Positions 9,154-20,349 of a DNA stretch of 64,000 bases are shown in pieces. How positions within the stretch are numbered: position 1 is the stretch's first letter; the number at the start of each line of letters is the position of its first letter. This DNA comes from Punica granatum (Eukaryota; Streptophyta; Magnoliopsida; Myrtales; Lythraceae), in the NCBI RefSeq assembly GCF_007655135.1, contig NW_022204162.1, forward strand, positions 16,132 to 80,131, given 5' to 3'. Position numbers and translations under genes: made by a program. The notes beneath the pieces are model-generated. The model was not told the origin of the DNA, made no database searches, and was given only the letters and a program-made list of their open reading frames with translations.

Positions 9154-12100
9154 ATGGCCGAAGAGCAACAACCTGTTATCTCGGAGCAAGACGCGCCACC
9201 GATGCCTGCACAGTCCATTCCGGAAGACACATGCGTGATATCATCTCCAGCATCTACAGCGTATTCCGGTGCTATTCCAACGCATTTCCCTTCTCCTGCA
9301 CAGGCGTCATCCAATGTTGTCGATCCCGTGCGTTTTGCTGCACTTGAAGGGATCGTTAATCAGTTGGCTGCCAACATGAACACCAATATGACAGAGCTCA
9401 TGGCTATGCTTCGGGATCAAAACCGAGCTTCCTCGAGCCATACTCCACCTCCTGAACGCAGGACAACTGTTCATCGGAATCCGATCGACCCTCCTATTTA
9501 TGTGATTGATAGCGAAGATATGTCTTTTCCAGCAATGACATATGTGCCGACAATCAGCCCAGTCAGTGATCCTATGCCACCACCACCGGCTCCTACATCA
9601 GTGCCATTTCCACCCGCGGCATTCCTATCAACAGATCCCGCAATGATCACTTTGCCGCCGCTCACCATACCTACTCAATCTCCCATTTACACCGTTCCAC
9701 CACCGACGGTTCCTCCAGTCGCGATCACACAAATCCCTGCTCCTGCTTCGGAACCTTTTTCTTTCCAAGCTCCACAAACCCAAATGAGCTTCTCCTACCA
9801 AACTCCACCGCCTCTAAATATCCCTCCCACTGAGCCAGGCACGCCTACTCGTGCCGCACCTGCAGTTCTACCGACGAACATTCCTCCTGAAAATGAACAG
9901 GAGAAAAGAATGAAGAGAATGGAGGAAACCATTCGAACCCTCCAAGCAGGCACGTCCCGTCCTGACTTCGGTGACAGTGACTGGAATCTCTTTCCGGGCA
10001 TGTTGTTACCCCCTAAGATCAAAATTCCAGATTTTAAGAGGTACGATGGGACCAAAGACCCTCGGCATCATCTCCGTCACTATCATAGCAAAATGCTTTC
10101 GTATTGGGATTACGAGGAATTTGTCATCCAGACTTTCCAAGACAGTCTTACGGGATCAGCGCTAGATTGGTCTATGACCCTGAAAGCCGGCGACATTCCT
10201 ACATGGACAGATCTTTCTCAGAAATTCCTCGACCAATACCGATTCTATGCAGAGACACCTCCTACTCTTCTTGATCTTAGCATGGCAGAGATGAAAGAAA
10301 GTCAAACTTTCGAAGCATACGCAACGGAATGGAGGGGAAAAGCGGCAAAGCACATACCTCCAATCACTGAGCGTCAGCAAGTTCAATTGTTTCATTCTAC
10401 GCTCAGAGGCGCGTATTACTCACATCTCCTGGCTCATACTTCCTCTTTCTCAGACCTGATTGAGGCAGGAAAGAAGTTGGATATGGGAGTTAAGCTAGGA
10501 AGAATTGAAGATCCGGCAAGGAAGAAAGACGGAGAGACGCCGAAGAAACAAACTGCCGGAACATCCAGAAGAGGCAAAGACGCGACTATTGGCATCGTCA
10601 ATTCTGGACATCAAGCTCCACACCCAATGTCGGTGGACTACACCCCTGCATTACCGACTTCTCAGCCATATGCGCATCCCGTGCAGTATGTGCAACCTCA
10701 TCAAACGCCGCAAGCTTATTTCTCAACCCCGCCCACTGTTATCCAGTCGCAACCTCCGCAACCGTACCCTCATGTTCAAGTTCAACAAGCTAGACCCCCG
10801 GCTTCGAGACCTCCTCAGCCGGCTCAACGTGTCCCAGCTCCTAGAACTCAACAAGACAGTGCTGCTCAACCGCGTTCACGCAAGCAATACACCAATTTAC
10901 CGGCTCCTCCCTATCACATATTCAGACAGCTCCTTGCAGGCGACAAGATCAAAACAGAAGCACCAAATTCCCGTTTCGATCCGTCCATGCATAACCAGAA
11001 TCTTCGATGCGAATTTCATCAGGGTGCTCCTGGTCATACCCTGGATACTTGTTGGAGACTCCGGGATAAAATTCAGGAGATGATTGATGCAAGACAAATC
11101 TCCTTTAATGAGGTGAAGCCGCTGAATGTCCGTGCAAATCCTCTTCCTGATCATGGATTAGGTTCAGGACCTTCTGTGAACATGATTAGCATTGCTGCTA
11201 TTGAGGAGGAAGAAGACGCGCAAAAGGCCTCAACTCCATTTGCCATTAACTATGCTCCAGTAGAAGTCGCATTCGCTCCCGTCCCGTTCGTTATAGAAGT
11301 TCCTGCAAAGGAGCCTTATCACGATAGTCGAGTTCCCTGGACATATGAGAGCGAGGTTGCCAGTGCAGAACTGGAGATGAGCGCGATGGGAATCACGCGT
11401 TCGGGACGGGTTTATCAGGGTCCAGAGCCTGTTGACAAAGGAAAGGCTCCCGCTACTGAGTTCTCAATCGCTCCAAAAGCCGTGTCATTCTCTACAAAGA
11501 AGGTCACCGATCAAGAAGCCGAAGATTTCATGAAGGTGATCAAAGCAAGCGAATACAAAGTGGTCGAGCAAATGAGCAAGTCACCAGCTCATATATCGTT
11601 GCTCGCATTGCTTTTAAACTCCGAACCTCATCGGAACGCTTTGCTGAAAGTTCTCACTGCGGCACAAGTCCCGAAAGATACTGCACCGAATAGAATCGAG
11701 GAGACGGTGAATTCTATTTTCTCGAATCAGATTTCCTTTTCGGAAGACGAAATTCCCACGGAAGGACAAGGACACTTGCGGGCATTGCACATAGTTTGCA
11801 AGTGCAACAACCACGTCGTTGGTCGAGTCATGATCGACAACGGCTCTGCTCTTAACGTTTGCCCCGTCTCCACGTTGAAACAGATGAACGTGGACATGAG
11901 TCGCATTCGTGCAAGCAAGACCACCGTTCGAGCCTTTGACGGCTCTAAGAGAGTGGTGAACGGCGAAATTGATCTCCTAATCGATGTGGGTCCTTGCTCA
12001 TTCTCTATTACCTTCCAGATCCTGGAAATACCCAATGCTTTTAGTCTCCTACTTGGAAGGCCATGGATTCACGCCGCCGGCGCCGTTCCTTCATCATTGC

Positions 12101-12747
12101 ACCAGAAGTTGAAATTCTTTGCCGAAGGCAAACTCATCACTGTCAACGGCGAGGAAGATTACGCGGTCTATAAGGAAACGGCTATCCCTTATATCAGCAT
12201 TGGAGAAGATCAGAATCTTCCCTTCCATTCTTTCGACATGATCTCCGTAATTCGAGACTACGGAGAGGTCAGTCCATCACGAACTGATCGCATGATTGGA
12301 AAGGTTCTCTTGAAGAACAATTATGTCCCTGGAACTGGACTCGGGGCACGTGCACAGGGAATCCTTCGACCGATTGAAATGGAGGAATACCGCAATAGGA
12401 GGGGACTCGGCTTTCGCCCCTCCTGCCATGAGATCATGCAAGCTCGTCGTGGAAAACATCTACACCGCCTTGCTGCATATTATGGGAAACTCTATAGGGG
12501 CATGCCGTTTCCACCACTCTCACAGTTTTTTGCAGCACCACCGCAAATCATGGGAGGCACCTCCGAGAACTCGATCACGGAAACAGATGACTTCTCTTCG
12601 GATGCAGTTGAAGCGTTGTTGGCTTTGCCAGCCATATGCCGTCACTGAGGAGACATCTTCTAAGGTTCATATCCGCCCTGTACAGGAGGATGAGGAGCTT
12701 ACTAACTGGACTTCAATTCCGCTCTACTTGGCCACAGTTGCCGATGT
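9154..12747 (+). pseudogene. gag-pro: Element C gag-pro, nearly complete, one frameshift near the end
   Basis: Start MAEEQQP matches MAEGD of B. A Pro-rich N-terminus (residues 1-280) is followed by the retrotransposon gag domain (about 289-450, HHLRHYHSKML...FQDSLTGSALDW), a Pro/Gln-rich linker, and a variant zinc knuckle C619-x2-H622-x5-H628-x4-C633. The aspartic protease has its active site at D895 in IDNGSALNVCP, where DNGS replaces the usual D(S/T)G. Then comes a G-patch-like segment (about 1050-1090, NNYVPGTGLGARAQGI and RRGLGFRPS). Compared with A and B, two bases are missing near 12633, giving early stop TGA at 12646-12648. In the other frame the usual tail (AVTEE...DEELTNWTS...VADV) continues to the splice donor at 12748. 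Gag builds the virus-like particle and protease cleaves the polyprotein. Confidence 0.9.
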
Positions 12748-12938
12748 GTAAGACGGTCTTTATACATAATGCTACCTGCATGTCGGCAATGCCATAAGCC
12801 ACATGACAGAAGAGAGGTTTTTGTTATGGCTTGTTAATAGAATCCCTGCATGTTTTTTTTGATTTCCTGTGCCTAAATTCTCTCTTGCACTTGCTTCTAA
12901 CACCTTTAATTTCTAAAACAATTCACTTTCATGTCCAG
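12748..12938 (+). other. Element C intron between gag-pro and pol (191 bp)
   Basis: Donor GTAAGA at 12748 and acceptor TTTCATGTCCAG ending at 12938, with a T-rich tract before the AG. Joining gives GAT GT|G CTC, a phase-2 junction that keeps one frame into pol. The in-frame gag-pro stop TAA is part of the donor (GTGTAAG). The same donor, phase and GCTCCA acceptor exon start occur in A and B. Ogre elements are known to carry a partly spliced intron at this place. Confidence 0.85.
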
Positions 12939-15900
12939 GCTCCAATCGAATCCAAATCACGGATATAACGATTCGGATTCACTCGAAACACATCTCGGAA
13001 AGTCCCTACCCATATACTTCGGGGAAGGACTTGACGAGGACGGTCGCGTGCCCGAGATAGAAGAGAGTTTGCATCGTCTCGAAAACGACCAACTCACTTC
13101 CGTCGAGCCAACCGAAGACATCAACATAGGCAATGCAGAAGAACCACGCACCCTTAGAATCGGAACGGGACTCGACCCTGCACAGAGGGCCCGAATGATC
13201 GACTTCTTGACAGAGTATCAGGAGGTCTTTGCTTGGTCCTACGCCGATATGCCAAGCCTAGACCCCTCAATCGTGAGGCATTTCCTCCCACTCGATACTG
13301 AAAGATTCCCACCCAAACGCCAACACTTGCGACGTCAACGAGCTGACCTTCTCTTATGCATTAAGGAAGAAGTCATCAAGCAAGTAAACGCGGGATTCTT
13401 GGAGGTATGCAATTACTCTGAATGGGTAGCGAACATTGTTCCAGTGGAGAGAAGAAAAATGGGAAAGTCAGAGTCTGCATCGACTACCGAGATCTCAATA
13501 GGGCTAGCCCAAAGGATAATTTTCCGCTGCCACACATCGATGTCTTGGTGGACAATACAGCGCGCCACACACAATTCTCCTTCATGGACGGTTTCTCTGG
13601 ATACAATCAGATTCAGATGGCCGAAGAAGACAAAGTCAAGACCACATTCATCACGATGTGGGGTACATTTTGCTACAAGGTCATGCCTTTCGGTCTCAAA
13701 AATGCCGGGGCAACCTATCAACGGGCAATGGTCACTCTCTTTCATGACATGATGCATAAAGAGATCGAGGTCTATGTCGACGACATGATCGCGAAGTCCA
13801 AAGAAGGAGAAGATCATTTGGTTAACCTCAAACGATTGTTCAACCGCCTCAAGAAATACAAACTCCGACTTAACCCAGCAAAATGCACATTTGGCGTCAA
13901 GTCAGGGAAATTGTTAGGGTTTATAGTTAGTGAGGAAGGCATCAAGGTCGACCCTGACAAAGTTAAAGCGATCATGGAATTGCCCCCTCCATCGACAGTG
14001 CGCGAAGTGAGGAGCTTCTTAGGACGGCTGAATTACATCGCGCGTTTCATTGCAAATTTGACAGACAAGTGCCAACCACTCTTCCGTCTGCTTCGCAAAA
14101 ACGCAGCGGTCGAATGGGATGATGAGTGTCAGAAAGCTTTTGATACCATCAAGGCATATCTAATTCAGCCGCCGGTGTTAGTTCCACCTTCACCTGATCG
14201 TCCTCTCATTTTGTACTTGACGGTGCGCCGACAATCCATCGGATGCATGTTAGGGCAAAAGGACGAGTCCTCTCACGCAGAGCGAGCAATTTATTATTTA
14301 AGCAAAAAGTTCACTGAAGGGGAGTCCAACTACCCTGAGATAGAGAAAATGTGTTGCGCACTTGTGTGGGTCATGCAAAGGCTCCGGCAATACACTCTCT
14401 ACCATACTGTTCGCCTGCTGTCGAAGACAGATCCTTTGAAATATCTACTTAGCACTCCGTCCTCCATGAGGAATATAGCAAAATGGCGTTGCCAACTGAC
14501 GGAGTACGACATCGAATATGTGTCGCGCACATCAGTCAAGGGCCAAGCGATAGCAGATCATCTAGTAGAGTTCCCGATTGTCGATAACACACCGATCGAC
14601 TCTGACTTCCCAGACGAAAAAATCCTCCAAATGAGTGGTGATGAGGAAATCACCAGATGGAAGATGTACTTCGATGGTGCAGTCAATTCCACCGGATCAG
14701 GGATTGGCGCAGTGCTGATATCCCCGGAAGGGCGTCATTTTCCTATTGCAGCGAAGATTGACTTCCCCTGCACCAACAACATAGCCGAATATGAGGCATC
14801 TATCCTCGGCTTGTGGGCGGCAATCGACCTCAAAGTCAAAGAGCTTGAAGTGTTTGGAGATTCCATGCTCACAATCTTTCAGACACTCAAACAGTGGAAG
14901 ACGAAAGATCCAAAACTGGTGCCATATCATGAGTACCTTGAAGACTTGACAGAAAACTTCAAGGACATCTCATTTACATACACACCGCGCATGAAGAACC
15001 AGTTCGCCGATGCACTCGCAACACTCGCTTCCATGGTTAGCATCACAAAAGAGAATCTCATCGAGCCCCTCGAGTTTGAGATTGCTCAGGGTCCTGCCCA
15101 TTGCGATGTAATCGACGCTGTCGACGGCAAACCGTGGTACGCAGACATTAAACACTTGCTACAAACGGGTCAGTTCCCAGCATTCACCGATCGACATGAC
15201 CGGAGGACTCTTCGGCGCATTGCAGCAAATTTCTTCCTGAGTGGTGAAACCCTTTACCGCCGTTCATTCGATGCCACACTGCTTCGGTGTGTTGATGAGA
15301 ATGAGGCACAACGCCTCATGGAAGAAGTGCACGAGGGAAATTGCGGACCTCACATGAACGGGCTCATGCTAGCAAAGAAGCTCATGCGACTTGGGTATTT
15401 CTGGTCCACCATGGAGACTGACTGCGTCAAACATGTCAGGCATTGTCACTTGTGTCAAGTTTACGCAAATCAGATCAGAGCACCACCCAACGAGCTGCAT
15501 CCAATGGCTGCTCCGTGGCCCTTTTCAATGTGGGGCATGGACGTGATTGGTCCTATTAACCCCAAAGCATCCAATGGGCACTTGTACATACTGGTAGCTA
15601 TCGATTACTTCACCAAATGGATCGAAGCTATCACCCTTGCATCGGTCATTGCAAAAAATCGTGGCACGCTTCCTCAAACGCGACATTATCGCACGTTACG
15701 GGGTCCCTGCGACACTTGTCACAGACAACGCTAAGAATTTGAACAATAAGCTCATTGACGAGCTCTGTGCACAGTTCAAGATTCTACACCGCAACTCCTC
15801 TCCGTATCGTCCACAAATGAACGGCGCGGTAGAGGCAGCAAACAAGAACATAAAGAAAATCATTGAGAAGATGACAGTTAATTAGAGAGACTGGCACGAG

Positions 15901-16383
15901 ATGCTCCCGTTCGCACTCTTGGCGTATCGGACTTCTATCCGCTCGTCCACTGGATCAACCCCATATTCTTTGGTCTACGGCATGGAAGCAGTTCTTCCAA
16001 TCGAAGTAGAGATTCCCTCTATGAGGATCCTTGCCGAGTCCAAGCTCAAGGAAGCAGAGTGGGCGAAGCAACGCTACGAACAGCTCAATCTCATTGATGA
16101 GAGGCGGCTAACAGCACTTTGCCACGGTCAGTGCTATCAGCAAAGAATGGCCCGAGCTTTTAACAAGAAAGTTCGTCCCCGCGAGTTCAGCCCCGGCGAC
16201 CTTGTCCTGCGGAAAGTTTTGCATATCGCCCCTGATTCCAGGGGCAAGTTTGCTTACAAATACGACGGTCCCTTCATTGTTAAAGAAGTCTTTGACGGGG
16301 GGGCAATCATTCTCAATGATATGGACGGGAACGAGAACGCTCTTCCGGTCAACGCTGATACACTCAAGAAATACTATCCGTGA
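12939..16383 (+). pseudogene. pol: Element C pol: RT, RNase H, aRNase H, integrase; two frameshifts and a stop
   Basis: Exon 2 opens with LQSNPN and runs into reverse transcriptase with YVDD at 13773-13784. The first RNase H-like domain (LYLTVRRQSIGCMLGQ) has Val where gypsy RNase H has its first catalytic Asp, so it is a tether. The second, archaeal-type RNase H has Asp in YFDGA (14673-14675), Glu in NNIAEYEA, Asp in FGDSML and Asp in NQFADALA. Integrase has an H2C2 region, Asp at 15540-15542 and 15724-15726, Glu at 15832-15834, then a GDLVLRKVL tail and TGA at 16381-16383. Damage relative to A and B: two extra bases (GA repeat) near 13447-13452, one extra A in a run of six at 15653-15658, and TAG at 15883-15885 where A and B have Tyr. 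None is shared by the other copies, so these are decay, not recoding. Confidence 0.93.
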
Positions 16384-16551
16384 TGGTGTTTCTCTCATTC
16401 CACTGTGGACGTTTTCCTCAAATGCACATTACATTTTTAACTTTCTTCGCATGTACAATCTCCCAGCACTTTCATTTCTGCTTATTAATACACTCCCCGT
16501 TTCTGCTCTTCCCCTTTCTCTGAACTTGTCCTGAGAGAAAAATAATAAATC
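16384..16551 (+). other. Element C proximal 3' UTR
   Basis: Short, pyrimidine-rich non-coding stretch between the pol stop and the stem-loop array. I see no distinct feature in it. Confidence 0.6.
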
Positions 16552-16554
16552 TCC

Positions 16555-16845
16555 CGCTAGGTTGAAAACCTCTTTGAGGCGGCCTGGGCAAAAAATTAGG
16601 GAATGAGGGGCACGGTTTAAAATCCCGCCAAAGGGGGACCGTGGCAAAAGGAGAGTACAAAACGAAATCCTCGCTAGAGTGAAAACCCGAAAGGGTGCTC
16701 TAGGCAAAAGTTAGAGGAACCGAGAGGTATGACCAGATCCAAGTGGGACGGTCATAGCAAAAGGTGAGCTCTAAATGAGAGAAGAGTCTAAAAGAATACC
16801 CCGCTAGGTCGTCACGCACCTTGCGACCTAGGCAAAAGTTAGGGG
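16555..16845 (+). ncRNA. Array of five stem-loop modules in element C 3' UTR
   Basis: Five consecutive hairpins alternate between two types. Type I: CTAGG/CCTGG at 16557-16561/16583-16587 with inner CCTC/GAGG; CTAGAG/CTCTAG at 16674-16679/16698-16703 with inner ACCC/GGGT; CTAGGTCG/CGACCTAG at 16804-16811/16824-16831. Type II: CACGGT/ACCGTG at 16611-16616/16638-16643; ATGACC/GGTCAT at 16729-16734/16750-16755. After every stem comes (G/A)GCAAAAG or a near copy, then a short purine-rich run. Element B has the same five at 37939-38214 with different stem bases that still pair. Type is given as ncRNA because an RNA structure is implied; function is unknown. Confidence 0.75.
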
Positions 16846-17501
16846 CCTTCGGCAGCTCGACTATGAAATGACAGCTACACTCAGTGTGAAGCGACAACAA
16901 GTAGTAGTTTGGCAGTCTCCGATGCAAGCAAACTCTCTTTGACTCTCACAGCACAAGACACGTTTCGACATGCAGTCGAATCGTCGTATCCTTGATGTGG
17001 AAGATCCCAAAATCCCTCCGTTTTCCCTAATGCAAATTCTACGGGTCATGCCCGTTCTGTAAACATTAGCCTTTTTGTCGAGTCACAATTTAGCGGGAGA
17101 CGACCACCCCTTTAAATGGTCATCATGTTCAAATCCCCAAAGCATTATTATTCAGACTTCTTTATACATCTTCATTATGGCTATAGAGTAGGATTGACAA
17201 CCACTATTAGCCCTTTTGATTCTAGATGCAGGAAGCAGGATTTGAACCCCAAAAAGAGTTTCTCTTCGACGAATGCATGTCTGTCTTATGCCAAAGACTA
17301 CAGTCTAAATCCGAAGAGAGACCTTCAGGATAACACTCCAGGCACTCAGTTGCATCGCAATCAGTTGGCAAGTAATGAAACGTCCTACCACAGCATCGAT
17401 TGCGACATGGACGAAATCAACAAGGGAAGAAACACAATGATTCCTTCCACACCTCACACTACTCCTCAGTGTTTGCATTTACTTCGCGCACCTTTATTTC
17501 T
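16846..17501 (+). other. Element C middle 3' UTR, no gene seen
   Basis: The first ~200 bases align loosely with B (about 37760-37920), including shared GATGCAAGCAAACTCTCTT / GACGCAAGCAAACTCTCTT words. The rest is specific to C. Open frames here have no recognisable product. Confidence 0.6.
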
Positions 17502-17772
17502 GCAATGCACTTTCATTGGCGTGCACCTTCTCAGGATCGCAGTGCGCCTTTATTTCCGCAATGCACTTTAATTAGCGTGCACCCTCTCAGGATCGCAGTG
17601 CACATTTATTTCCGCAATGCACTTTAATTGGCGTGCACCCTCTCAGGATCGCAGTGCACATTTATTTCCGCAATGCACTTTAATTGGCGTGCACCCTCTC
17701 AGGATCGCAGTGCACATTTATTTCCGCAATGCACTTTAATTGGCGTGCACCGTCTCAGGATCGCAGTGCACA
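17502..17772 (+). repeat. 56-bp tandem repeat in element C 3' UTR
   Basis: About 4.8 copies of a 56-base unit starting GCAATGCACTTTAATTGGCG; starts at 17502, 17558, 17614, 17670 and 17726. Copies are nearly identical, with the outer one most diverged. Confidence 0.92.
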
Positions 17773-17945
17773 TCGCAAGTCCACCAGGTAGGCGCCTTTG
17801 AACCATGCAGTTCATTCGGTATGCGCCCCGTGCATATTGCAAACCCGCCGAGCAAGCGCTCGTGCACCTCGCAAGTCCACCGGGTAGGCGCCTTTGAACC
17901 ATGCAGTTCATTCGGTATGCGCCCCGTGCATATTGCAAACCCTTC
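17766..17945 (+). repeat. 96-bp direct duplication in element C 3' UTR
   Basis: Two copies, at 17766 and 17862, begin GTGCAC(A/C)TCGCAAGTCCACC and share GGCGCCTTTGAACCATGCAG. The first overlaps the end of the 56-bp array, sharing GTGCAC. Confidence 0.88.
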
Positions 17946-18214
17946 GGGTCAGTCCCGACTACTTTCCTGCATTGGGGTCAGTCCCCTTCAGGTCAGTCCC
18001 GACTACTTTCTTGCATTGGGGTCAGTCCCGACTACTTTCTTGCATTGGGGTCAGTCCCCTTCGGGTCAGTCCCGACTACTTTCTTGCATTGGGGTCAGTC
18101 CCCTTCGGGTCAGTCCCGACTATTTTCTTGCATTGGGGTCAGTCCCCTTCGGGTCAGTCCCGACTACTTTGCTTGCATTGGGGTCAGTCCCCGTCGGGTC
18201 AGTCCCGACTTTAA
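17943..18214 (+). repeat. 44-bp tandem repeat in element C 3' UTR
   Basis: About six copies of a 44-base unit with GGGTCAGTCCCGACTACTTT and GCATTGGGGTCAGTCCCC. GGGTCAGTCCC occurs twice per unit, so the repeat itself grew from a shorter word. Confidence 0.92.
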
Positions 18215-18411
18215 TTGCCTGTTTCAGCTTTGTTCCGAACTCTACATGTCTATTGTGCGCATCTCACCATATTCCCTTTTATTAGGTACAACATCCTACA
18301 TATCCAAAGCAAAAAGGAGAGGGCCATATAGGACATTCCACCTTGATCATTGCTATCAAACTAGGGTGCTTTTGAAATCTTTGATTGCATCCTCTACTCG
18401 AGCAAGCAGTC

Positions 18412-18425
18412 AAAGAGGGGCAAGC
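18412..18425 (+). other. Element C polypurine tract
   Basis: AAAGAGGGGCAAGC abuts the TG of the 3' LTR. The same 14 bases precede the 3' LTR of B (33590-33603, reverse strand). This is the plus-strand primer site. Confidence 0.9.
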
Positions 18426-20349
18426 TGTCAGCACCCCATTTTGGCTCACCATTCCAAACAACGATATTAGCAATGATCCAAGCCACGACTTGAGCAGAAC
18501 ACAGAAAACGGCTCGGCAGAGCAAGAAATCACTATTCATCCTCAAGTTGGCAAAATTGAGCAAATGACCCATGGACATGACAGAAGGACTCTACGGGTCA
18601 CCAAAGGGCAACAGAGCGACCAGAGAGCTCAACAATGTCCAAAACCGGCATTTTCAGTGTACTACACGGACGGTACTATTTTCCGATAGTTCGCTCGGTC
18701 GTCGGAAGATAGTAAATATTGGACTCCAACAATCCACATCAGTGCCAAAAAGATGGAAAATGTTTTCAAAGGCATTTTGCAAATCATCTGCTCTATACAG
18801 AACAATTTTCTGTATACAGACAACTTTTCAGTGGAAGTCCAAAAATGTCGGTTTCCCAGAGGAAAGTTAATGCCAAATATCAGACGCGGCCATGCCCCAT
18901 CAGCACACTGAGCATGAATAATGCTTCAGATTGTCTCTTGGAAGTCACACAGACACTTCAAATGACTTCCGAACGGCAAAACAAGCATATCCCTCTTCAG
19001 AAGAGCATAGTCGGAGAATGGTCTGATGGAATTACGGCAAACGAAGTTCATACCGCATTGCCCAGAAAACTCTACCAGACATTCACAATTGGGCAAAACA
19101 GACAGCAAAACCCTTCGCGGTTTCCCGAGTAACCTCCGAAGAGCGGAAATGACCATTTTCAGTGGAAATCCATATCCGGAGGTCCTCTTTGGGGAAACTA
19201 GACGCCGAATGCTTACGTTACACAATGCTAGCCTCCTCAAGGCTCAATGTGGAATCGTCGGAATAAATCACTCGACTCATCTAGATCTCCCGAACAGTGC
19301 TTTAGAGGTCTCAGATACACTCTTCAAGTCCTTGGAGGTCTGACCTTGACGAACAGAGATTACAGTAATCTTTGGAGTGCCTAAGCAACTCAGAAGTCAT
19401 CCTGAGAAAACCAGTTTCGACCTCCTAAGACGTCTCCGGCCCCACGTTAGCATTACCGGCTTAAGGGATGATTGTTCACGTGGTCTGACAACTTATGTCA
19501 AAATGACCAACGTGAGATGCAGATACGAGATATGCTGTCAGAAGCGGACAACTTCGCCCTGATCACTTGCAATGGGCAAAATCGGCTTCCGAGCCTCACA
19601 CACATCCGGGACATTTCTCAATGGAAAATGTCAATCTCGGGCTCATTAACTCCATTTTCACGAGCATACCGACAATTCGACGTTCAATTCGAACCACGAA
19701 CTTCGAATACGCGACCAATCGAGACCCGAGTCTTTTCCCGGTTTCTCCTCACAAGCCGTGGGACCCACGGGCTGCCCAAGGGCAACCGCCCTTTGCCCCA
19801 AAGTTTTCGGCCTTTTCCTCTTTCTCCCTTGCCCTCACCTAGCCCAAAATATCTTTGGTCTTTCTAGTCAACACTCAAGCCATTAACTCCACCTCCATCA
19901 ATGCTTCTTGGTTCTTCCTCATCAAGATACATGGAGGAAATTCATCCTCATCTCCATTAGGGAAACCGACTTTTGCTAATGAGGCCCTTAATGGTGCTTT
20001 GTTTTGCTTAATTGCTCATTAGCTTCACATATATATTGCCTACTTGTCATTAAGCTAATCACTCATGAAGCACACATGATCTTGCTAGTTTCTCCCTCTA
20101 GAAAATGCTCTCAACTTCTTAGGAACCAGCAGCAAGCAAAGAACTTCATGAAAACCAAGAACCAAGCCAAATATCTTTGGAGTTTAGGTCGGGATCCATA
20201 GCGGGCACTATTCCGACTTATATCTAAAATTCTTCAAACTTCATAGACGACATGTTTCGGACCCAAGGATTCCATTTCTGAACCCAGTTTTTTAGTTTGG
20301 AGTCGTTTGCTCATCGTTTTGGTCATTTCGGGTGAAGTTGGAGCTCTCG

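Noticed and set aside
12745..12750. Alternative donor two bases upstream (GAT|GTGTAA)
   Set aside because: GTAAGA fits the plant donor consensus better and alone gives the in-frame junction in all three elements.
13440..13460. Programmed frameshift in C's pol
   Set aside because: A and B read straight through here. The extra two bases are private to C.
15883..15885. Suppressed or readthrough stop in integrase
   Set aside because: A and B have Tyr at this codon; a private nonsense change is simpler.
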